From NCBI GenBank assembly GCA_937916515.1, contig CALFSX010000212.1:1-64000 (forward strand): a stretch of DNA of 64,000 bases. The letters are read 5' to 3'. Numbering within the stretch: the first letter of the stretch is position 1; each line of letters starts with the position of its first letter. Below are positions 28,338 through 35,532 of this stretch, one piece after another. A model generated the notes under the pieces. The model had not been told where the DNA came from. It saw only the letters and a list, made by a program, of their open reading frames with translations, and ran no database searches. Source of the DNA: an uncultured Planctomycetaceae bacterium. GTDB lineage: Bacteria; Planctomycetota; Planctomycetia; Planctomycetales; Planctomycetaceae. A program made the position numbers and the translations under genes.

Positions 28338-28703
28338 ATGCGTGTCACACTCGGAAAAGCTCGTCGCCGATCAAAGAAGCGACTATTTAAAGAAGCTCGC
28401 GGTAACTTCGGTGGCCGAAGTAAGCTTCTGCGAACAGTTAAAGAAACGATTCTTCGTTCTCGTGCCTACGCGTTTCGCGACCGTCGAGTTCGTAAGCGTG
28501 TTTTCCGTCAGTTGTGGATTACGCGTCTTACAGCTGCCTGCCGACAACGCGGAATTTCGTATTCTCAGTTCATCAACGGCTTGACGCTCGCGAACATTGA
28601 ACTGAATCGCAAGTCGCTAAGCGAACTGGCCATTGTTTCACCAGCTATCTTCGACGAAATTGTCGAACTGGTGAAGGCTGCCAAAGCGAAAGCTGCTGCA
28701 TAG
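28338..28703 (+). CDS. rplT: 50S ribosomal protein L20
   Basis: A 121-residue, strongly basic assembly protein that binds 23S rRNA. L20 hallmarks: [39 protein letters not shown] and [25 protein letters not shown] lies nine bases before ATG. An intrinsic terminator follows 24 nt after the stop, so rpmI-rplT form a two-gene unit separate from pheS. Confidence 0.95.
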   Translation: MRVTLGKARRRSKKRLFKEARGNFGGRSKLLRTVKETILRSRAYAFRDRRVRKRVFRQLWITRLTAACRQRGISYSQFINGLTLANIELNRKSLSELAIVSPAIFDEIVELVKAAKAKAAA

Positions 28704-28726
28704 TCAGTCGTGTTTGAATTAAAATC

Positions 28727-28761
28727 AGCGAGGAATCCGGCAACTGATTCCTCGCTTTTTT
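28727..28761 (+). terminator. Intrinsic terminator after rplT
   Basis: AGCGAGGAATC (28727-28737) and GATTCCTCGCT (28746-28756) form a perfect 11-bp stem with an 8-nt loop, followed by T6. Confidence 0.92.
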
Positions 28762-28963
28762 GCGCGCGTTGCACAGTTTTGCTTCGCGTCCACGTTTTCG
28801 CTGCGAGCTTAGTCCGGTTCGTTACACGGGCAATTTGATGTGCATTCAGTCACGCTTCACGATCCAGAATCGTTCGCGTGTTGCTGAATACTTCACTAGA
28901 ATTCGCCCAGTGGAAGTCGTGGCTGTCGAGTTAGTTGGGAACACGCTCTAATCTGATTTGTCG

Positions 28964-29014
28964 CAGGGCGTTAGCCCCGGCTGCTTGCCGTGTTAGACCG
29001 GGGCTAACGCCCTG
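28964..29014. repeat. Perfect 17-bp inverted repeat in the rplT-pheS gap
   Basis: CAGGGCGTTAGCCCCGG (28964-28980) and its exact reverse complement (28998-29014) flank a 17-nt loop. There is no T-run, and it sits between the rplT terminator and the pheS start, so it is not a terminator for rplT. Its perfect symmetry suggests a mobile palindromic (REP-like) element. The surrounding 28704-29138 region has no gene. Confidence 0.8.
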
Positions 29015-29138
29015 TGGCTGGTTAAAACGACAGTTTCAGAGCATGGGTGGTTACGGCGACTTTGCTGCATCAAACCAGTTGTATGTGCCAATCAATGATG
29101 GCTGAGGCAGATAGTGTTTCAGCTTTTGGAGTAATGTT

Positions 29139-30143
29139 GTGGATATCCTGAACGCCTTCAACGAATACGAAACCGCCGCTCAGTCGGCAATTGCTGATGC
29201 AACATCTGCGGAGCAGTTGGAGCAGGTTCGTATTGAGTTTTTGGGGCAGAAAAAAGGAAAGCTGCGAGACCTGCAGGCGCTGGTAGGAAAAGCGACCAAA
29301 GAAGAAAAGCCTGTTGTCGGCAAGCGATTCAATGAGGTGCGAACAGCAGTTACGGAAAAGCTTGAGGCGCGGCTTGCTGAAGTTGCCACAGCAAAGACGG
29401 CTGCGGAATCAGACTTTGATCCCACATTGCCGGGGCAAGCCATGGCACTCGGGAATCTGCACCCGATTACTCGAACGATTACGCACTTTCGAGAGCTGAT
29501 GGGCAGGTTTGGTTTCCGCGTTGTGGAGGGGCCTGAAATTGAGGACGAGCTGCATAACTTTGACTCGCTGAATATTCCCATGGAGCACCCGGCACGTGAT
29601 CCGCTGGACAACTTCTACATTGCCACTGCTACGGCAATGGCTGGCGGTCCGATTTTGCTTAGAAGTCAGACTTCCACCGTTCAGATTCGTACGATGGAGC
29701 AGGAAAAGGCGCCGATTAGAATTGTGTCTTTGGGGCGTGTTTATCGTCCCGATGCAATGGACCCGACTCATTCCTGTATGTTCCATCAAATGGAAGGTTT
29801 GATGGTTGATACGGATATAAACATGGCTCAGCTGAAGACTGTGCTGGCGATGTTTGCTCGTTCGTTTCTCGGGCCGGATGTTGAGATTCGGTTTCGGCCG
29901 TCGTTCTTTCCGTTTACTGAACCTTCTGTCGAAGTTGACATGAAATGGGGCGATAGCTGGATGGAAATTGGCGGCGCTGGAATGGTGGACCCGAATGTGT
30001 TTCGGTCCGTCGGCTACGATCCTGAAAAGGTGAGCGGCTTTGCCTTTGGATTGGGCATTGAACGCTTCTGTATGAAGCACTTCGAAGTTGACGACATCCG
30101 TCGCTTCTATGAAAACGACGTGCGGTTCCTGAAGCAGTTTTAA
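29139..30143 (+). CDS. pheS: Phenylalanyl-tRNA synthetase alpha subunit
   Basis: Catalytic subunit of the (alpha-beta)2 enzyme that charges tRNA-Phe. The 334-residue protein starts at GTG 29139 with GGAG seven bases upstream. The N-terminal coiled coil ([20 protein letters not shown] onward) precedes the class II core: motif 2 [19 protein letters not shown] and motif 3 [13 protein letters not shown]. pheT, which usually follows, is not in the window, so the two subunits are encoded apart or pheT lies elsewhere. Confidence 0.95.
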   Translation: MDILNAFNEYETAAQSAIADATSAEQLEQVRIEFLGQKKGKLRDLQALVGKATKEEKPVVGKRFNEVRTAVTEKLEARLAEVATAKTAAESDFDPTLPGQAMALGNLHPITRTITHFRELMGRFGFRVVEGPEIEDELHNFDSLNIPMEHPARDPLDNFYIATATAMAGGPILLRSQTSTVQIRTMEQEKAPIRIVSLGRVYRPDAMDPTHSCMFHQMEGLMVDTDINMAQLKTVLAMFARSFLGPDVEIRFRPSFFPFTEPSVEVDMKWGDSWMEIGGAGMVDPNVFRSVGYDPEKVSGFAFGLGIERFCMKHFEVDDIRRFYENDVRFLKQF

Positions 30144-30221
30144 GCATTCAGTTCGTGGTCGACATCACGGCTATTGATGAAGCCGCGCCCACCTGAAGTT
30201 GCAGTCGAGGAAGGCTTCGTC

Positions 30222-30251
30222 AAAAACGCCTGTATTTTACAGGCGTTTTTT
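30222..30251. terminator. Bidirectional intrinsic terminator between pheS and the zinc-ribbon gene
   Basis: AAAAACGCCTGTA (30222-30234) and TACAGGCGTTTTT (30238-30250) form a 13-bp stem with a 3-nt loop, with T-runs on both strands. It can end pheS on the plus strand and the 30334-30795 gene on the minus strand. Confidence 0.9.
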
Positions 30252-30333
30252 GTTGGCGAGTACCGGTAATTGATAGTGAACTGCGATTGATGACGTCCCT
30301 GAACTGATTTCCGTTGGCTGCAGGCTCAAAACA

Positions 30334-30795
30334 TCATTCCTGAAGTTTAAGCGGGCCTTCGCAAAAGCGGCAGGCGACGTTTTGGCCCAAGTAGCTGGTG
30401 CTGGCTCGGATTTCTTCTGAGCAATGCGGGCACGTGGTGTAGACGGCAATTCGTTCAACTTTTGAGTTGTATTCGAATGTGTGGCTGCAGTGACGGCATT
30501 GCACAGTGGCTCCAATATATTTGGAGTTGATTCGCAACTCTTCACTACATCCGCCGCAGCGAACATAGTGGCCACGAGCCTTGGCTGTTTTCATAATCTG
30601 GATCTCCGGCAATGGAATGAACACCGGAACTTCCACGCTATCTTCGGTGAGTTCGCTGTTTAGCAAAGCGCGGCACGACACGCAATGCACCACGTTTGCG
30701 GGCATTTCATGACTACATCGGGGACAAGGTCCCCCTTTCCAGGCGCCGCGGACACCCCTCATTTCATCTGACATATCAAAAACGCTCGAACTCAT
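30334..30795 (-). CDS. Protein with three zinc-ribbon-like CxxC pairs
   Basis: A 153-residue cytosolic protein with three Cys4 modules: CPRC...CVSC (about 24-41), CGGC...CRHC (about 79-101) and CPHC...CRFC (about 121-142). Each pair of CxxC motifs is 14-20 residues apart, as in zinc ribbons. Modules 2 and 3 share the phrase (R)xxSxYxGxxVxCRxC and look duplicated. Not recognised as a named family; it could bind nucleic acid or protein. A 7-bp direct repeat (GCTACAC at 30813-30819 and 30832-30838) lies just upstream of its start. Confidence 0.75.
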   Translation of the reverse strand: MSSSVFDMSDEMRGVRGAWKGGPCPRCSHEMPANVVHCVSCRALLNSELTEDSVEVPVFIPLPEIQIMKTAKARGHYVRCGGCSEELRINSKYIGATVQCRHCSHTFEYNSKVERIAVYTTCPHCSEEIRASTSYLGQNVACRFCEGPLKLQE

Positions 30796-31444
30796 GTGTT
30801 CATTCCTGCTTGGCTACACACGGTGAAATTTGCTACACCGAGTGTTCGATTTTGGTACCCAAACCAAATTCCGCAGGACTGTTCGACCTGCGATCTATAC
30901 TCTGAAATCGCCTTAAAAACTAACAACTTGTACTCACTGGCCCAGGATTCTGTGCGTTTTTGCAGCTTTGATCGGTGCTGCTTTAGACGTAAGTTGTTTT
31001 ACTGAAAAGGTTTATGGGGCGATTCGGCCTCTTGCATCATCCTCCAATTCGCCAGGCATAAAGTCTAAACGGAAACGTGCTTGCACTTGGTTGAGGCAAC
31101 GATTTGCAAATGGCATTCCAGAGATGTCGCGTTCAGCAGAGAAAAAATGCACGATTCTGCCTGACTAGTGAGCAGGGAAACGTTCGCTACGTCGAATCCG
31201 AACGTCATTAAGGATATGATGCGAAGAGTGTTTCAGGGGCGGATGACTTGATGTGTTCCTGATTCCAATGCAGCGACGTGAATTCGGGCCTGAATGTCGC
31301 TGTTGCAATCAAAACGCGGGAGTTCCCCAGCTTTGTTGAGCCAGTGCTCCGCAAACTGTCAATGATGCGAGCAACGTGCTTTCATTGTCTTAAAGTAAGA
31401 CTCCAAATCGCTTTCGACTTTTCACGACAAGACGCAAGAAATCA
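30796..31444. other. Intergenic region, no gene seen
   Basis: 649 bp between the divergent zinc-ribbon and FHA-activator genes. Apart from the GCTACAC direct repeats near 30813 it shows nothing recognised. The short open frames have no coding character. Confidence 0.4.
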
Positions 31445-33466
31445 ATGCCAAGCGAAACCAGGCCACTAATGGATGACGAACTTAATCAAGCGTATTTGCT
31501 TAGCTGGGATGGGGCCACCTGGCGAGACGTTGTTCGACTGCGAGCCGGTCAGGTGGTGACGGTCGGTCGTTCTGCCACAAACAAACTTGTTCTCCATGAT
31601 GATGCCTGCAGTCGCAATCACTGTGAAGTGTTTTTTCTGGATGGCGAGTGGTGGCTTCGTGATCTGGAGAGTCGTAATGGGACACTTGTCGGTGATGAAG
31701 CTGTCTCTGGCGACATTGAGCTGAATTCCGGTGACATTGTGTCGATTGGTAAATGTCGTCTGGCGTTTACCAGCAGCCTTGATTCACAGCCTGTGCTTCC
31801 GGGGCTAACGCACACAATGACGGATCGAGAGACGTCGCCAGCGACGGACGCTGGCGCGCAGGTGGAAGATGAGCCAGCGATTTTGCATCGTTCGAATTCT
31901 CCGGAATTTCTTTCGAACGATCGAGATGTCGCTCGCCAATCTGCTTCTGTTGAATTGTCGCGGCTGTACCGGCTTGGCCTGGAAATGGGAGCTGCAAAAA
32001 CTCGACAGCAGCTTACAGAAGTGGTGCTGAAGAACCTGGCGGAAGAAACCGTGGCGGATATTTCAGCGGTTTTGCTGGCGCGCCCCGAAGCAGGTACAAG
32101 TCTGGCTCCGTCGGATCTGTTAGTGGTGGCTTACGACAGTATTAAGGATTTGCCGTATCGCCGAGTGTCAGACAATCTGTCGCGAGTGGTTCTTTCCAGC
32201 CGTGAAGCCGTGCTTGCTCGAGATGTGGGTGACGACAAGCAGTTGGCGGTATTCGACAGTCTGGGCGAAATGCGAGCCATCAGCGTTATTTGTGCGCCCA
32301 TCAATTGCGATGACGAAGTGCGAGGTTTGGTGCATTTGTATTCAACCAACCCTGACAATTCTTTGGATAAGCACGATCTGGATTATACCCTGGCAGTGGC
32401 ACGTCAGTTTGCTGTTGCCCTGGATCACATGAATGAACGTGATTCCCTAAAGACTGGGCTTGATCAGGCACGCAACGAAAACAAGTCGCTGCGACAACAA
32501 ATAAGTGACGACGTACAACTGATTGGCGAAAGTCAGCGTATGCTGGAACTTCGCGATAAGATTGAGCTCATTGCCGAAACTGATGCCAGCGTGCTGATTC
32601 GTGGTGAGAGCGGTTGCGGCAAGGAACTTATTGCACGCAGCCTGCATCTGCGGAGTCCGCGCAGGGAAGGGCCGTTTGTTTGTCTTAACTGCGCGGCCTT
32701 GAACGAAAGTTTGTTGGAAAGCGAATTATTTGGTCACGAGAAAGGTGCGTTTACCGGAGCTTCTGAACGAAAGATTGGTCGTTTCGAACAGGCCGATCAG
32801 GGGACACTGTTTCTGGATGAAGTTGGGGAAATGAGTCCAGCGATTCAGGCGAAGTTTCTTCGTGTGTTGGAAGGACATTCGTTTGAACGGATTGGCGGAA
32901 GAAAGCCGATCGAAGTCAACGTCCGGATTTTGGCGGCGACAAACCGAGACCTGGAAGAAGCTGTTGATGATGGAGACTTCCGGAAGGATCTTTATTTTCG
33001 TTTGCATGTGGCGGAATTGATTGCCAGTCCGTTGCGAGAGCGTCGGACTGACATTCCGCTGTTGGCGGAGTTCTTTCTGGAGAAATATGTCGCCAAGACA
33101 GGACGAGTCATTTCTGGTTTCACGGACGACGCGAAGGAGTTGCTGAAACAGTATGATTGGCCGGGTAACGTGCGAGAGCTTCAAAATACGATTGAACGCA
33201 CGGTAATCCTGTGTCGGAACGAGGTTGTTCGGGCCAGCAACATCCAGCTGTCGACGCTGTCGTCGCGACTGACGATGGAAGAGCCAATTTCGTGTCAGAC
33301 GGGCGAATATCAGGAAATACCGTTGGCTGATATCGAACGTGGCCACATTCTTTCGACTCTTGAGCACACTGACTGGAATAAGTCAAAAGCGGCTCAAATT
33401 CTTGGAATCGAACGATCCACACTGGACAGGAAACTCAAACGCTACCACGTGTCAAGACCAGACTAA
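31445..33466 (+). CDS. FHA-GAF-AAA+ sigma-54-dependent transcriptional activator
   Basis: A 673-residue enhancer-binding protein. Domains: FHA (about 30-110; VGRSATNKLVL, SRNHCEVF, LRDLESRNGT), which reads phospho-Thr; GAF (about 170-330); AAA+ with intact Walker A GESGCGKE (387-394), GAFTGA (434-439), Walker B LFLDE (455-459), arginine fingers FRKDLYFR (512-519) and WPGNVRELQ; and a Fis HTH (KSKAAQILGIERSTLDRKLK, about 647-666). The FHA domain implies control by Ser/Thr phosphorylation, and two such kinases are encoded at 49-58 kb. ATG 31445 is used; ATG 31469 is an alternative. Confidence 0.93.
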   Translation: MPSETRPLMDDELNQAYLLSWDGATWRDVVRLRAGQVVTVGRSATNKLVLHDDACSRNHCEVFFLDGEWWLRDLESRNGTLVGDEAVSGDIELNSGDIVSIGKCRLAFTSSLDSQPVLPGLTHTMTDRETSPATDAGAQVEDEPAILHRSNSPEFLSNDRDVARQSASVELSRLYRLGLEMGAAKTRQQLTEVVLKNLAEETVADISAVLLARPEAGTSLAPSDLLVVAYDSIKDLPYRRVSDNLSRVVLSSREAVLARDVGDDKQLAVFDSLGEMRAISVICAPINCDDEVRGLVHLYSTNPDNSLDKHDLDYTLAVARQFAVALDHMNERDSLKTGLDQARNENKSLRQQISDDVQLIGESQRMLELRDKIELIAETDASVLIRGESGCGKELIARSLHLRSPRREGPFVCLNCAALNESLLESELFGHEKGAFTGASERKIGRFEQADQGTLFLDEVGEMSPAIQAKFLRVLEGHSFERIGGRKPIEVNVRILAATNRDLEEAVDDGDFRKDLYFRLHVAELIASPLRERRTDIPLLAEFFLEKYVAKTGRVISGFTDDAKELLKQYDWPGNVRELQNTIERTVILCRNEVVRASNIQLSTLSSRLTMEEPISCQTGEYQEIPLADIERGHILSTLEHTDWNKSKAAQILGIERSTLDRKLKRYHVSRPD

Positions 33467-33764
33467 GTTTTTCGACACATCGGTAACTCTTTTCAGTGCA
33501 TCGTCTTTACCGACGATGAGGCACCTTGCTGGATAGATTGACGTTCCTTTGGAAACGTAATTTCCTGTTGCGATTTTTTGTTGACAATTCGCCACGCTGG
33601 CTCAAGAATCGTCAGCAAGGGACTACCGCCGTTTTGCACGATAGTTTTGGCTGGTTTGGCGTACTGCGTTGACCTGCCGAATCGCTGTAAAAGGTGTTTG
33701 TAAGGAGCCAATGGAATGGCGAAAGTTCAGCAAGAATACAATTTGCTAACATTTGGAGCACTGA

Positions 33765-34082
33765 ATGTCGTCGTTCATAGGTGAGTTGGACGGAGGTCTG
33801 GAAGCACTTTCAGACATCGAGGGTTACGAGTTTCTAAGCGATCTTGATGCGGGCTTTGAAGAAGAGTTGAAGTCGCTTGGCGTTGACCCGGGAGCTCCTA
33901 CGGCTGCAAAGCCGGGATCTGAGGAAAAGGTGATGATGCTGGCGGCTCGTTACGCCGCTGGATTGCCCCTGTGGCACAACGATGACTGCTATGACCATGG
34001 TCCGGGTAGCGTTGGTAACTTGTTTGTTGGTGGTGACCTTGTGAATGGCGCAACCGACGAAGAAGATTTCGACGTTGCTTAG
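33765..34082 (+). CDS. Small acidic hypothetical protein
   Basis: A 105-residue, very acidic protein with no recognised family. GGAG lies six bases before ATG 33765 and a strong terminator follows, which supports a real single-gene transcript. The N-terminal half has repeated acidic patches (LDGGLEALSDIEGYEF, SDLDAGFEEEL). A conserved-looking core LPLWHNDDCYDHGPGS carries the only Cys together with His and Asp residues, then NLFVGGDLVNG. No signal peptide or membrane segment. It could bind metal through the His/Asp/Cys cluster; that is speculation. Confidence 0.6.
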   Translation: MSSFIGELDGGLEALSDIEGYEFLSDLDAGFEEELKSLGVDPGAPTAAKPGSEEKVMMLAARYAAGLPLWHNDDCYDHGPGSVGNLFVGGDLVNGATDEEDFDVA

Positions 34083-34113
34083 CCGGTTAAGATAGATCAA
34101 GTTCTGACTAAAC

Positions 34114-34149
34114 AAAAAAGGCAGCCTTCAAGTGAAGGCTGCCTTTTTT
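34114..34149. terminator. Strong bidirectional intrinsic terminator
   Basis: AAAAAAGGCAGCCTTC (34114-34129) and GAAGGCTGCCTTTTTT (34134-34149) form a perfect 16-bp stem with an AAGT loop. It lies between the convergent genes ending at 34082 (+) and 34216 (-) and can serve both. Confidence 0.95.
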
Positions 34150-34215
34150 AATTGATCGATGGTTAATTGATTTTTGTGGAAGAAGTTCACTGCCTTAGCG
34201 CTGACAAGTCGAAGG

Positions 34216-34509
34216 TCAGAAGGTTCGATCTTCGCCTTCCATGCGAGATTGTAGTTCATCACGTTCGCGGCGAGTCATTTCCAGGTCGAACATCAGATAC
34301 TTGACGTCCAGACGCAGTTGAGACAGTGCTTCCTGCACGAGTCCAAGAATGCGACGTCGACGCAGTACAGAGTCTGATACTCTATTGAAACAGGCCAGGA
34401 CTTCAGATTTGTTTTCCGTATCGATGGACTTCAGGAGGTCTCCAAGTTCGATAAGTTCAGCTGGCAACTCATCCGTCTTGCGATCCTGAAAGCGTTTTGG
34501 CTGTGTCAT
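34216..34509 (-). CDS. Small helical hypothetical protein
   Basis: A 97-residue protein, mostly alpha-helical and charged. The C-terminal half (RRRRILGLVQEALSQLRLDV, KYLMFDLEMTRRERDELQSR) is a likely coiled coil, and its LDVKYLMFDLExTRRERD phrase looks like a motif I recall from planctomycete conserved hypotheticals. ATG 34509 chosen over an alternative codon at 34533. Function unknown. Confidence 0.6.
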   Translation of the reverse strand: MTQPKRFQDRKTDELPAELIELGDLLKSIDTENKSEVLACFNRVSDSVLRRRRILGLVQEALSQLRLDVKYLMFDLEMTRRERDELQSRMEGEDRTF

Positions 34510-35532
34510 TGCAAAAGCTCTCGTTCGGGGCATAAGGGAGACACGATTGTGTTCTGACTTCTAATGGGTCGCAAGGAAATACGGTCTCAAATCGAAGAGA
34601 ATGGGCGATGATTGGGTATGGATCTCCCCAGTCTCAGGCCCGAAACTGCGTCACAAATTGCGTAACCAAAATTATCGTTACAACGTGAACGAAATTTCAG
34701 CAGCCGATCTTTCCGAAACGATTATTCGCAGGGCATTCGCAGCCGTCAAGCAATTCGATACGAACTAACCGCGTCATTTTGGAACACCGGAATCGTGGGC
34801 CCGTTTCGGCATTGTTTAGCTTTTCGCTCCAGCGTGGCTGTCTTCCGGAAGTTGCAAACAATTGCTTCTGCTCTGGACTAACGCCAGCGGGGGGATTGGT
34901 TGTGAACCGGGAAAACTTGCCCTCGGCACGAAAACGCTGCTTTGTTAGACTTCCAGCTTCCCAATACCGTCGTTTTGGTCTGAGGCCTGACCGCGATTTT
35001 TTAGCCCCAACGTGCCTTTTCGCGGTTTTTTTTCGCTCTGGCGAATGCGTCTGATTCGAACGGTCTGTGGGAAACTAAACTTCGCCAATCTGCCTGATGT
35101 TTTTTGCCTAGAGTGCCACTATTGCAGTGAGCGGAGTGAGATGGATGGATTTAATTGTGACCAACACTCCTGTGGTTTTTCAGTGCTTAATTTCTGGAAA
35201 GCCGGAGTCGCCAGGCTTCGGGGTTTAACGGTAAAATAACTGAACTCTGGCGAGTTCAACGATATTCCAACCCAATGATTTGGGCCTTATAAAGCCTTGG
35301 TTATGAGTCGTCATGCAACGAACAATACCGACCAGTTGCGGAGATCATGATTCAACATGAGCCGTCACCAGGCCCAAGTAATATTTGACGTGGGAAATCT
35401 GCAGTGAAAGAAACGTCGCCATATACGCACTTCGCTGGCGCGCGTGAAACACAGCGAACGGTTAGTCGTTGCGATTGTACTGCGCGATTCAATGACAGCG
35501 GGACGGTGGTCACTTTGCGACTGCTCAGCAAG
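34510..35532. other. Long intergenic region, no gene seen
   Basis: 1023 bp without a convincing gene. A 7-bp stem ACCGCGA (34990-34996) and TCGCGGT (35020-35026) followed by T8 resembles a terminator, although the loop is 23 nt. The two larger plus-strand frames here (34779-35054 and 35012-35239) lack ribosome binding sites and have an unnatural Cys/Arg-rich composition. It may hold a small RNA or decayed sequence. Confidence 0.4.

Noticed and set aside
31094-31107. GGCAACGATTTGCA resembling a sigma-54 promoter
   Set aside because: The spacing between the GG and GC elements is nine instead of ten bases, and the TGGCAC half is poor.
34220-34245. GGTTCGATC stretch that recalls a tRNA T-arm
   Set aside because: It lies in the 3' part of a protein gene and no acceptor, D or anticodon arm can be folded around it.
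34779-35239. Two overlapping plus-strand frames of 91 and 75 residues
   Set aside because: Cys/Arg-rich composition, no ribosome binding site and mutual overlap suggest non-coding DNA.
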